Positions 16,074-24,008 of a stretch of 64,000 bases of DNA are shown in pieces. The notes under the pieces are model-generated. The model made no database searches. It saw only the letters and a program-made list of their open reading frames with translations, and was not told where the DNA came from. Source of the stretch: Hymenobacter cheonanensis (GTDB lineage: Bacteria > Bacteroidota > Bacteroidia > Cytophagales > Hymenobacteraceae); the NCBI RefSeq assembly GCF_030581075.1, contig NZ_JAUQSW010000009.1, positions 124,001 to 188,000 of the forward strand. Reading direction: 5' to 3'. Numbering within the stretch: position 1 is the stretch's first letter; each line of letters opens with the position of its first letter. The position numbers were made by a program, and so were the translations under genes.

Positions 16074-16553
16074 ATGCTCACGCCCGATTCCCTGTTTTCG
16101 CTCGCCAACCCGCTCGCCCTATTGGGCTGGGCGCTGCTGGTGCTGGCCCCGCGCTGGCGCGTCACTAAATCGCTGGTACTCAGCGGGGCGTGGCCGCTAG
16201 GGCTGGCCGTGGCCTACGCGGCGCTCATTACGACGCACTACCTGGGCGGGCACGGCGGCGAGGGCGGCTTTGGCTCGCTGGCGCAGGTGGCGGCGCTGTT
16301 TCACGACCCCTGGGCGCTGCTGGCGGGCTGGGTGCACTACCTGTGCTTCGACCTGTTTACCGGGGCCTGGGAAGCGCGCGATGCCCAGCGGCGCGGCGTG
16401 CCGCACGGGGCGCTGGTGCCGGCGCTAGGCCTCACGTTTCTGTTTGGGCCGGTGGGGCTGCTGGTGTACTTCGGTGTGCGCCGGGTTTTTGGGCAAAAGT
16501 CTTTTTCGCAACCTACTACTATTCAGACCCATGAAGACGCTCTCGCTCGCTGA
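16074..16553 (+). CDS. ABA4-like integral membrane protein (DUF4281)
   Basis: 159 residues with four hydrophobic segments (about 10-25, 37-53, 80-97 and 115-135). The opening LTPDSLFSLANPLALLGWALLVLAPRW and the core HYLCFDLFTGAWEARDAQRRG match the ABA4-like/DUF4281 family, whose plant member is needed for neoxanthin formation. Bacterial roles are unclear. ATG 16074 gives this conserved start. The next gene begins inside its last 23 bases, so the two are translationally coupled. Confidence 0.82.
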   Translation: MLTPDSLFSLANPLALLGWALLVLAPRWRVTKSLVLSGAWPLGLAVAYAALITTHYLGGHGGEGGFGSLAQVAALFHDPWALLAGWVHYLCFDLFTGAWEARDAQRRGVPHGALVPALGLTFLFGPVGLLVYFGVRRVFGQKSFSQPTTIQTHEDALAR

Positions 16554-17394
16554 TTTTGGTGCGCCGGCCCCTAGCCCCGTTGCCACGCCCGGCCTGGCCC
16601 AACGCCTGGCCGGCGCCCTGCGCGTGCTGCGCCGCGTGAACCCGCCGCTGGCCTACGCCGGCTGGCTGAACGTGGGGCTAGCCGGGCTGGCGCTGGTGCT
16701 GCTGCCCCTCGACCACCACCACGTAACGGGGCTGCTGGTGTGGGCCAAGCCGCTCAAGTTTTCGCTTTCGATAGTGGCCTACGCCTGGACGCTGGCCTGG
16801 CTGCTGGCCGACCTGCCGGCCCCGGCCCAGCGGGCGGTGCGCCGCCTCAGCGGGGGCGTGGCCGTGAGTATGGTGGTCGAGCAGGTGGTAATTTTTGTGC
16901 AGGCCGCGCGGGGCACCACCTCGCACTACAATGCCAGCAGCCCGCTCAACGGCGCGCTGTTTGGGCTGATGGGGGTATTTATTGCCGTCAATACCCTCAT
17001 GACCATCTGGGCCGTGTACCTGGCCTGGCGCTACCGGCCGCACGGGCCGGCCGGCTACGTGTGGGGCCTGCGGCTGGGGCTGCTGGTGTTCTTAGTAGGT
17101 TCGGTGCTAGGGGGTTTTATGATTCATAACCAACAGCATACGGTGGGCGCGCCCGACGGCGGCCCCGGCCTGCCTGGCCTGGGCTGGAGCACCGTGGCCG
17201 GCGATTTGCGCCTGGCGCACTTCCTGGGCATGCACGCCCTGCAGGCGCTGCCGCTGCTGGGCTGGGCCCTGGGGCGCTGGGTGCCGCGCCGGGCGGTGGC
17301 GCTCACGTGGCTGGGCACGGCGCTGTACGTGTCGGCGGTGGGCGCGCTGCTGGCCCAGGCGCTGGCCGGGCACCCGCTGCTGGCCCTGCGCTAG
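16531..17394 (+). CDS. Polytopic membrane protein of unknown function
   Basis: 287 residues with about seven hydrophobic helices (for example GLAGLALVLLPL, GLLVWAKPLKFSLSIVAYAWTLAWLL, LFGLMGVFIAVNTLMTIWAVYLAW, LGLLVFLVGSVLGGFM). Conserved-looking polar motifs are KPLKFSLS and GDLRLAHFLGMHALQALP, with histidines in the membrane that could bind cofactor. No family is named with confidence. The start ATG 16531 lies 23 bases inside the ABA4-like gene, so the two products probably act together. Confidence 0.8.
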   Translation: MKTLSLADFGAPAPSPVATPGLAQRLAGALRVLRRVNPPLAYAGWLNVGLAGLALVLLPLDHHHVTGLLVWAKPLKFSLSIVAYAWTLAWLLADLPAPAQRAVRRLSGGVAVSMVVEQVVIFVQAARGTTSHYNASSPLNGALFGLMGVFIAVNTLMTIWAVYLAWRYRPHGPAGYVWGLRLGLLVFLVGSVLGGFMIHNQQHTVGAPDGGPGLPGLGWSTVAGDLRLAHFLGMHALQALPLLGWALGRWVPRRAVALTWLGTALYVSAVGALLAQALAGHPLLALR

Positions 17395-17406
17395 GGGCGC
17401 ACCAGG

Positions 17407-18060
17407 CTACTCCGCTGGGTGATAGGAGGCAGGCGGATTAATGGGCGTAGGCGAAAACGTGATGCTGGTGGCCGTGCGCAACAGCCGGGCTTTTACCTCG
17501 GCAGTGCTTTCGGCGGGCAACATATGCGAGCCGAGCACTAGCACGTTGGTACCGTGCATAAAATAGAGCGCCATGAACCGCAGCTCCCGTCCCGCTGGCC
17601 CCTCGCCTTTGAGTTGATAGCACAGGGTAGCCGCCGGGTAAATGCCGGGCAGCACCACCGACTCGACGTGCCACAGAGGGGCGGGGCCAAAATGGTCTTC
17701 GCCACTCACATTGCTGTTCACTACCCGCGCCAGGATGACGGCGGGCGAGTCGGTCGGCGCACTGTCAGTCTCCGGCGGCAGAAACTCGACACCGGTCCCA
17801 TTGATGGTGTAGACCATGTTATCATAAATCGGCTCGACGCGCTCTTTGTCAAAGCGCACACTGAAATTCAATCCGCTCTGCTGAAAGTTATTAAAAATAA
17901 GGATGCTGCCCGTGGCAGTAGGCAGCACCTTACCGCTAAACTCGTCGGGCTCGGTATAGTGATAGCGCTGGGCCAGCGCTGGGCTAGCCAGCAGCCAGCC
18001 AGCTATTACCAAACCCAGCCGCAGCCAGCGGCCGCAGCCACGTTCGAATAACTTCGCCAT
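17407..18060 (-). CDS. Hypothetical secreted protein
   Basis: 217 residues from ATG 18060, giving a signal peptide (LRLGLVIAGWLLASPALAQ). The mature part has few recognisable features (YHYTEPDEFSGKVLPTATGSILIFNNF). It is transcribed divergently from the histidine kinase that starts 66 bases away. No family is recognised. It could be a target of the adjacent two-component system, but nothing in the sequence proves it. Confidence 0.7.
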   Translation of the reverse strand: MAKLFERGCGRWLRLGLVIAGWLLASPALAQRYHYTEPDEFSGKVLPTATGSILIFNNFQQSGLNFSVRFDKERVEPIYDNMVYTINGTGVEFLPPETDSAPTDSPAVILARVVNSNVSGEDHFGPAPLWHVESVVLPGIYPAATLCYQLKGEGPAGRELRFMALYFMHGTNVLVLGSHMLPAESTAEVKARLLRTATSITFSPTPINPPASYHPAE

Positions 18061-18112
18061 TGGGCCAGCAAGATAGCGGCGCCCGGGCGGCCGCGCTTGC
18101 CCGCCGGCGGCT

Positions 18113-18120
18113 AACCTTTG
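18113..18120 (+). promoter_or_regulatory. Putative -7 promoter box directly before the histidine kinase
   Basis: TAACCTTTG (18112-18120) resembles TAnnTTTG with a three-base spacer and ends 5 bases before ATG 18126, implying a very short or absent leader. Confidence 0.4.
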
Positions 18121-18125
18121 CACGC

Positions 18126-19133
18126 ATGAACGACCGGCGCTTTCTGCTCTTTGGTATTCCCCTGCTGGCGGCCCTCGAGCTGGTGCCCCGCGGGGGCTAC
18201 AGCCAGTCGCTGGGCTGGCCCTGGCTGGTAGATTATGGTGTGGCCTTAGTGTTTACCGTCACGCTCTGGCTCGGCAACCGCCAGCTGTGGCAGCGGCTGC
18301 GCCGTCGCTGGCCCCTGCCCGCCGCCACGGCGCGCCGCCTCTGGTGCCTGGCGGCGGCCGGCGTGGCCTACACAGTAGCCGCCTCGCTGGCCCTAGCCCT
18401 GCTGCTGGCGGCCCTGCAAGGCTACCACTTGGGGGCGGCCGCCGAGCTGCGCGAAATCAGCCTGAACCTGGTATCGACGTTTATCGTGCTGCTACTCTAT
18501 GAAAGCCGGCATTTGTTTGAGCAGTGGGAGGCCAACCTACGCCGCGCCGACCAGCTGGCCCGGGCCCGCACCCAGGCCCAGCTCGATGCCCTGGCCCAGC
18601 AGCTCGACCCGCATTTTCTGTTCAACTCGCTCAATACCCTGGCCGCCCTCATCGAGCCCCACAACGAGCCCGCCCAGCACTACGTGGAGGGCCTGGCCGA
18701 TGTGTACCGCTATGTGCTCCTCAGCCGCGAGCGCCCCACCGTGCCCCTGGCCGAGGAGCTGGCCTTCGTGCAAACCTACGTGGCGCTGCAAAAAGTACGC
18801 TTCCGCGACAATGTGCAGGTGCACTATGACATTCCTGAGGCTGCCCTAGCACAGCGCGTGGCCCCGCTCAGCGTGCAGGTGCTGGTCGAAAACGCGCTTA
18901 AGCACAACGAGGCCTCGCGGGCCCGGCCGCTGCACCTGCGCCTGGTGGCCGAGGGCGCCGGCCTGCGCGTCGAAAACACCTGGCAGCCCCGCGCCGCCGG
19001 GCTGGCCCCCGGCACCGGCACGGGCCTGGCCAACGTGCGCCAGCGCTACGCCCTGCTCGGGGCTAGCCAGCCCGTGCAGGTGCGGCAGGCGGGCGGCATC
19101 TTTGCCGTTACGCTGCCCCTGCTGCCCGCCTAG
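18126..19133 (+). CDS. LytS-type sensor histidine kinase
   Basis: 335 residues. N-terminal membrane part with hydrophobic segments at about 33-50, 75-97 and 113-127, then a His_kinase (YehU/LytS) domain with phospho-acceptor His163 in QQLDPHFLFNSLNTL. The ATP-binding half has an N-box VLVENALKHNEAS and a glycine box GTGTGLANVRQRYAL. It lacks a periplasmic sensor domain. The response regulator follows after 3 bases, so the two form one transcription unit. The signal sensed is unknown. Confidence 0.93.
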   Translation: MNDRRFLLFGIPLLAALELVPRGGYSQSLGWPWLVDYGVALVFTVTLWLGNRQLWQRLRRRWPLPAATARRLWCLAAAGVAYTVAASLALALLLAALQGYHLGAAAELREISLNLVSTFIVLLLYESRHLFEQWEANLRRADQLARARTQAQLDALAQQLDPHFLFNSLNTLAALIEPHNEPAQHYVEGLADVYRYVLLSRERPTVPLAEELAFVQTYVALQKVRFRDNVQVHYDIPEAALAQRVAPLSVQVLVENALKHNEASRARPLHLRLVAEGAGLRVENTWQPRAAGLAPGTGTGLANVRQRYALLGASQPVQVRQAGGIFAVTLPLLPA

Positions 19134-19136
19134 CCC

Positions 19137-19952
19137 ATGCCGCCACTCCGCATTCTGATTCTTGAAGACGAATATCCCGCCGCCGAGCGCCTGCAGCGCT
19201 TGTTGGCCCAGGCTGCGCCCGAGGCCGCGGTGCTGGCCGTGCTCGACACCGTGGCGGGGGCCGTGGAGTGGCTGGCCACCCACCCCGCGCCCGACCTCAT
19301 TCTCAGCGACATCCAGCTGGCTGATGGCCTCAGCCTCGACGTGTTTGCCCAAACGGTAGTGCGCAGCCCGGTCATCTTCACCACCGCCTACGACCAGTAT
19401 GCGCTGCAAGCTTTCCGGGCCAATGGCATTGACTACCTGCTGAAACCCCTCAAGCTGACGGAGCTGCAAGCTGCCCTGGCTAAGCTGCTCTTTTTTAAGG
19501 AGAAGCCGGGTGTGAGGAACGAAGAGCCGACGCCTGCTGCTGCCTCCCCCGGGCCCCAGGCCTCCTTTAGCTTAGAGCGCCTGCTCGATGCGCTGCCGCA
19601 GCCCCAACGACCGTATAAAACGCGGTTTCTGGTGCGGCAGGGCGACCACCTGCTGCCGCTGCCCGCCACCGAGGCGGCCTGGTTTCAGAGCCGCCACGAC
19701 ACGACCACGCTGGCCACGCACGACGGCCGCCGCTTTGTGGTTGAGTACACCCTGGAGCAGCTCGAAAGCCTGCTCGACCCGCGCCAGTTTTTCCGGCTCA
19801 ACCGCCAGCTCATGGCCCAGCTGCCGGCCGTGCGCCGGCTGGTGCCGCACTTTGGCGGCAAGCTGCTGGTAGAGCTGGCCCCCGCCCCCACCGACGAAAT
19901 ACTGGTGAGCAAAGAAAAAGCCAGCGCCGTCAAGCACTGGCTCGAAGGCTAG
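19137..19952 (+). CDS. LytTR-family response regulator
   Basis: 271 residues. Receiver domain (1-120) with acidic pocket ILEDE, phospho-acceptor Asp58 in LILSDIQLADG, and the Thr/Lys positions in FTTAYDQYAL and DYLLKPL. A flexible linker precedes the C-terminal LytTR DNA-binding domain (about 165-271) with FFRLNRQLMAQLPAVRRL. It is the partner of the kinase immediately upstream. Confidence 0.94.
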   Translation: MPPLRILILEDEYPAAERLQRLLAQAAPEAAVLAVLDTVAGAVEWLATHPAPDLILSDIQLADGLSLDVFAQTVVRSPVIFTTAYDQYALQAFRANGIDYLLKPLKLTELQAALAKLLFFKEKPGVRNEEPTPAAASPGPQASFSLERLLDALPQPQRPYKTRFLVRQGDHLLPLPATEAAWFQSRHDTTTLATHDGRRFVVEYTLEQLESLLDPRQFFRLNRQLMAQLPAVRRLVPHFGGKLLVELAPAPTDEILVSKEKASAVKHWLEG

Positions 19953-20383
19953 CGCAGGCCCTGCTGGTGGTGCAGCCAGGCCAGGGCCGCGTCTTCCTCC
20001 GCAAAAAAACAGGGGTACACATCGTGCTGCGCACAAGCCCGCTGGGCTACCTGCGTGCGGGTGCTTTCGGCGGCCGTCTGGTGGCGGGGGCTGAGCACGT
20101 AGGCGATGAACACCGGCTGGCCCAGCGCCGCCTGCACCTCTGCCGCAAACCCGGCGCTGAACCAGGTATCGAAGCTGGGCATGTGCCAGGCGCGCCGGCG
20201 CATGTCGAGCAGCCAGTAGCGGCAGCCCGCGTGCTCCTGGGCCTGCGCCAGCAGCTCGGCGTAGTGGCTGCGCAGGTCGGCATCGAGCACCGGGGCTGGC
20301 CAGTGGCCGCGCAGCAGCTGCGCGGCGGCGTCGTGCCGGAGGTGAAAAGTATCGGTTTCGGTAAGGGTAAGTATTTCAGGCAT
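19949..20383 (-). CDS. Hypothetical protein, STAS-like fold suspected
   Basis: 144 residues from ATG 20383; a GTG two codons upstream is also in frame. The alternating pattern HAGCRYWLLDMRRRAWHMPSFDTWFSAGFAAEV and VFIAYVLSPRH is compatible with a small alpha/beta domain like the SpoIIAA/STAS group, but this is a weak resemblance. Its stop overlaps the stop of the convergent regulator by 4 bases. A hairpin at 20397-20426 separates it from the upstream regulator gene. Confidence 0.6.
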   Translation of the reverse strand: MPEILTLTETDTFHLRHDAAAQLLRGHWPAPVLDADLRSHYAELLAQAQEHAGCRYWLLDMRRRAWHMPSFDTWFSAGFAAEVQAALGQPVFIAYVLSPRHQTAAESTRTQVAQRACAQHDVYPCFFAEEDAALAWLHHQQGLR

Positions 20384-20396
20384 AGCCACGGAAAAT

Positions 20397-20426
20397 GATA
20401 CTGGGCTGTAGACGCTGCCCAGTATC
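20397..20426 (-). terminator. Probable terminator of the second LytTR regulator
   Basis: Perfect 10-base stem GATACTGGGC (20397-20406) with 20417-20426 and a 10-base loop, followed on the minus strand by a short T-rich run (ATTTTC). It lies between the regulator stop (20463) and the next gene on that strand. Confidence 0.5.
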
Positions 20427-20462
20427 CAAAAAATTCCCGGTAACTTCCTCTTTTTTATTTCG

Positions 20463-21305
20463 CTAGCGGTCGAGCCAGCTTTTAAACGTGCTCACTTTCT
20501 CGCGGCTCACCAGTACGGGCCCCTCACTTTCGGGCGGCGCAGGCTTCAGGATGGTTTGCAGCCGCGAGTTGGTGTAGTGAATGATGTCGTGGATGGCAGC
20601 CTGCCGGGCCAGGTAAGCGCGGTTGAGCCGAAAAAACTGGCCTGGGTCAAGCAAGCCTTCAAGCTGCTCCATTGAGTAGTCGACCACGTACTTGCGGCCG
20701 TCGGTGCTTTGCAGCAGGGTAGTTTTTTCGAGGCTGAAAAAATAGGCAATCTGCTCCACGGGCACCACCTTGAGGTGTTCGCCCACGCGCACCACAAACT
20801 GGCTTTTGTAGCTGGCCGGCGGCTGCCGCAGCTGGTGCAGCAGGGCCGCCAGCGTGCTCGCATCAAGCGCCGGGGCCGGGGCTTTTGTACTGGAAACCGA
20901 ACTTTTTGTACCAAATTCTGGCTCGCTCTTGGCGCCGCCGGCAGCCCCTAGCCGCTGGCGCAATTTGGCCACGGCAGCGCTAAGCTCTTCCTCGTCAATG
21001 GGTTTTAGCAGGTAATCGACGCTATTTACCTTGAAGGCGCGCACGGCATACTGGTCATAGGCCGTGGTAAAAATAACCGGGCAGCTGACGCGCACCTGCT
21101 CAAACAGCTCAAAGCTCAGGCCATCGGCCAGGTGAATATCCAGAAACAGCACGTCGGGCGCGGGGCCGGCCTGCAGCAGGGCCACGGCCTGCGCCACCGA
21201 CTCGGCCGGGCCGAGTATCTCAAACGGCACGGCTTGCCTGCCCAGCAGGCCAGCCAGGCGGCGGGCCGCCAGGGGTTCATCTTCAACGAGTAAGGCGCGG
21301 AGCAT
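20463..21305 (-). CDS. LytTR-family response regulator (second system)
   Basis: 280 residues. Receiver domain with LLVEDE, phospho-acceptor Asp56 in VLFLDIHLADG and DYLLKPIDEEE. The linker is rich in Ser/Lys/Ala. The LytTR DNA-binding domain occupies about residues 170-280 (FFRLNRAYLARQAAIHDIIHY). It is clearly paralogous to the regulator at 19137 and lies on the opposite strand, so the two systems face each other. The partner kinase is two genes upstream on the same strand. Confidence 0.94.
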   Translation of the reverse strand: MLRALLVEDEPLAARRLAGLLGRQAVPFEILGPAESVAQAVALLQAGPAPDVLFLDIHLADGLSFELFEQVRVSCPVIFTTAYDQYAVRAFKVNSVDYLLKPIDEEELSAAVAKLRQRLGAAGGAKSEPEFGTKSSVSSTKAPAPALDASTLAALLHQLRQPPASYKSQFVVRVGEHLKVVPVEQIAYFFSLEKTTLLQSTDGRKYVVDYSMEQLEGLLDPGQFFRLNRAYLARQAAIHDIIHYTNSRLQTILKPAPPESEGPVLVSREKVSTFKSWLDR

Positions 21306-21333
21306 TGCCGGAAAAAGGGGAAGAAACGAGCAC

Positions 21334-21822
21334 CTAGCGGCGAGCCGCCAGGCTATCGCGCAGCTGCCAGATGTGCTGGCTCAGGGCTGCTGAGTGGTAG
21401 AAATAATTGGTTTGGGCCAGCTGGGCCACCTCGCCTTCGGCCGAGGTAGCCAGCCGGAACGTGATGGTGCGGCTGTGCAGGTGCTGGGCCGTGGCCAGCG
21501 CCGACCGCAGGCGCACCTGCAGCGTAGCCTCAAGCAGCGGCTCGAAGGCCGGCCCGAGCCCCACCGGCCGCAGCTGCTGCAAGGCGGGCAGCAGCGGGCG
21601 CAGCGCCGCCGGGGCCCGCACCTCAAAGGGGCGGCTTTGGCCCGGCTGCAACGGAAACACGGCAATGCTTTCTATATCAGCAGGCTTGGCCTGGCGCAGC
21701 GCCCGCTCCACGGCCACCCGGTCGTTGGGCGCTACGCCGTTGCGCACCAGCAGCCACCCGATGCCGGCAGCCACCACGCCGCACAGCACTACTAGTAGTT
21801 CCGGATAGCCACGTTTTAGCAT
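21334..21822 (-). CDS. Hypothetical membrane-anchored protein between kinase and regulator
   Basis: 162 residues with one N-terminal hydrophobic helix (LLVVLCGVVAAGIGWLLV, about 9-26) and a soluble remainder (IESIAVFPLQPGQSRPFEVRAP). No family is recognised. It sits between a sensor kinase (35 bases upstream) and its regulator (28 bases downstream) on the same strand. This three-gene order suggests an accessory sensing or regulatory role, an inference from position only. Confidence 0.72.
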   Translation of the reverse strand: MLKRGYPELLVVLCGVVAAGIGWLLVRNGVAPNDRVAVERALRQAKPADIESIAVFPLQPGQSRPFEVRAPAALRPLLPALQQLRPVGLGPAFEPLLEATLQVRLRSALATAQHLHSRTITFRLATSAEGEVAQLAQTNYFYHSAALSQHIWQLRDSLAARR

Positions 21823-21857
21823 GTTTCAAAAAATCAAGCCCAGCCTTGTGCCGCGCC

Positions 21858-22982
21858 CTACAAGGCCAGCAGCGGCAAAGTAACCACGAACTCCGCGCCC
21901 ACCGGGCCCGCCGCCACCAGGCGCGGCGTGAGAAAGGCGTAGCGGGCGCGCAGGTTGGCCAGGCCCCGGCCGCTCGCCTCATCGGCGGCCAGGCGGCGGG
22001 GGCGCAGCGTATTGCGCACGGTGAGCGTGGCGGCCGGCACATCCACGGCCACGCGCAGGTGCAGCGGGCTGGCCTGGTAAGCGGTGTTGTGCTTGAGGGC
22101 ATTTTCGAGCAAGAGCTGCAGGGCCAGCGGCGGCAGCAGCAGGCTAGCCAGCGCGGCGGCGGGCGGCCGCTCAAACTCAACCTGCAAGGCCTCGTCGAGC
22201 CGGGTCTTTTGCAGATAAACGTAGGCCTCGGCAAAGGCCAGCTCCTCGGCCAGCGGCACCAGCTCCTGGCTTTGGCTATCGAGCACGTAGCGGTACACGC
22301 TGCTGAGCTGCCGGATGAAGCGCACGGCCCGCTGCGGCTCTTCCTCCACGAGGCTGGTGAGGGCATTGAGCGAATTGAAGAGAAAGTGCGGGTCGACCTG
22401 CCGGCGCAGCGAGTCGAGCCTAGCCACGGCCGATTCTTTTTCGAGCCGCTCGGCCCGCACGGTGGCCTCGCGCCAGGCCAGCAGAAACGAGCGCGAGTGC
22501 ATGAAAAGCGACACCACCACCGTAGTGAGCAGCGGGAAGGCCGAGTTGGCAAAAAAGTTGTGCCGCAGCGTGTAGCCCAGCGGCTTGTGGTAGAGTACCA
22601 GCACTATAAGCTCGCCCATCACCACCAGCACCACCAGCGAGGCCAGCAGCGATAGCCCCACCGTGAGCAGCAGCCGCCGAATGGGCCGCTCGCTCCAGCC
22701 GGTGCGCAGGTTGAGCAGGTCGGCGGTGTAGGCATTGGCAAACCAGAGCCCCGCCGCGTAGCAAAACGAGATGCCCAGCGAAATGGCGTAGCCCTTGGGG
22801 TCGCGCCAGGGCGGCGGCGAGAACAGCAACGCCGTGCCGGCGCACGCCGCGGCTATCCAGCCCAGCACCCTGGCGAAGGCGCGCACATTGGACCGCTCGA
22901 CGGTGGTGACCCAGGGCGTGCCGGGGGGCACCGAGTCGGCGTAGGGCGGGCAGGCGGGCGCGGGAGGCAACAGGGTGGGCAT
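21858..22982 (-). CDS. LytS-type sensor histidine kinase (second system)
   Basis: 374 residues from ATG 22982. Four hydrophobic helices lie in the first half, then a coiled linker (ATVRAERLEKESAVARLDSL) and the His_kinase domain with phospho-acceptor His in RRQVDPHFLFNSLNAL. ATP-binding motifs: LQLLLENALKHNTAYQ and ASGRGLANLRARYAFL. Paralogous to the kinase at 18126. It heads a likely three-gene operon with the membrane-anchored protein and the LytTR regulator. Confidence 0.92.
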   Translation of the reverse strand: MPTLLPPAPACPPYADSVPPGTPWVTTVERSNVRAFARVLGWIAAACAGTALLFSPPPWRDPKGYAISLGISFCYAAGLWFANAYTADLLNLRTGWSERPIRRLLLTVGLSLLASLVVLVVMGELIVLVLYHKPLGYTLRHNFFANSAFPLLTTVVVSLFMHSRSFLLAWREATVRAERLEKESAVARLDSLRRQVDPHFLFNSLNALTSLVEEEPQRAVRFIRQLSSVYRYVLDSQSQELVPLAEELAFAEAYVYLQKTRLDEALQVEFERPPAAALASLLLPPLALQLLLENALKHNTAYQASPLHLRVAVDVPAATLTVRNTLRPRRLAADEASGRGLANLRARYAFLTPRLVAAGPVGAEFVVTLPLLAL

Positions 22983-23069
22983 GGCACTGAAACAAAAAGC
23001 AAGGGCTAAAAATAGCCCCGCCCGGCTCACAGCCGGGCGGGCGCGGCGCACCGCAGCGAGGCGCCGGGC

Positions 23070-23768
23070 CTAGCGGGTGGGCTGGCCGGCGGCCACTTCG
23101 TACGCTTTGAGCCGGGCCTGCACCTGGCTCTGGCCCCAATTGGGGGCTAGCGGGCCGGCCGGCCGGAAGGCGGCAAACCGGGCACTGGCGGCCTCATACA
23201 GCGGCTTGGCGGCGGCCGGCCCACCGCCGAAGTTGACGGGCGTGTAGTACACGTTGTTGGCTCCGATGAGGTAAGGGCGCGGGTTGGCGGGGTTAATGGC
23301 CTGCGCCTGGTCGGCGGCCTCCTGCGCCTTGGCCGAGTACTCCTGCGCCCGCGCCCCGGGCTCGATGCTGAGCCGGGCCTGGTAGAGGTACGCTTGCAGG
23401 GCCAACAGCTCCGACTCGTCGCCGTGCAGGCGGTGGGCCTGGGCCAGCGCGGCTTCGGCCTGGTCGAGGGTTTTGTCTTTGGCCGCGCCGGTTTCCTTGC
23501 CGGTAAATGTACTGATGACCAAGGCGTAGGCCTGGTAGTAGCGGGGCAGCCAGTCGGCCGGGGCCACGGCGGCGGCGCGCTCCAGCCGGGCGGCCAGGGC
23601 TTGCAGCTCGGCCGCGTTGCCGGTGCCCATCACCTGCGCGATGGTGGCGCCGAGCTGCTCGGCGTAGCCGGCGGGGGCGGTAGTGGGGGCAGCCGAGGCC
23701 GAAGCAGTTTGGGCAGCGGCGCCGAGGCTAGCGGCCGCCAGGGCGAGGGTAAACAGCAGCTTTTTCAT
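23070..23768 (-). CDS. Hypothetical secreted TPR-like protein
   Basis: 232 residues with a clear signal peptide (MKKLLFTLALAAASLGAAAQ). The mature part is helical and Ala/Gln rich. It has TPR-like pairs such as DQAEAALAQAHRLHGDESELLALQAYLYQAR and SAKAQEAADQAQAINPANPRPYLIGANNVY. Function is unknown. It precedes the second kinase by 87 bases on the same strand and may be co-transcribed with that system. Confidence 0.75.
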   Translation of the reverse strand: MKKLLFTLALAAASLGAAAQTASASAAPTTAPAGYAEQLGATIAQVMGTGNAAELQALAARLERAAAVAPADWLPRYYQAYALVISTFTGKETGAAKDKTLDQAEAALAQAHRLHGDESELLALQAYLYQARLSIEPGARAQEYSAKAQEAADQAQAINPANPRPYLIGANNVYYTPVNFGGGPAAAKPLYEAASARFAAFRPAGPLAPNWGQSQVQARLKAYEVAAGQPTR

Positions 23769-24008
23769 GACTCAGAAAGGGTAAAAGGGGAGGTGACCGG
23801 GTTAGTGCATCAAAGGTGGCCGCCAGCCAGCCCCGGCTAAAATGACCGTTGCCGAAGCGCCCAAAGCGTCCCCCGAAACCCCCGAAACCCCGGAAGAAGC
23901 GTGGGCCCAGCCCCGGCTTTGGCGCTAAGCAGCGGCGCGCGAGTACTTTCGCCCGGCCGACTTTTGCCCGGCCGGCGCCCGCCCCGTCTCCCGTTCCCGA
24001 CCTTGCCT

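Noticed and set aside
23842..23928. 28-codon reading frame (Glu/Pro-rich) upstream of the acyltransferase
   Set aside because: Codons look native, but it is very short, contains a CCCCCGAAA direct repeat, and has no recognisable homologue.
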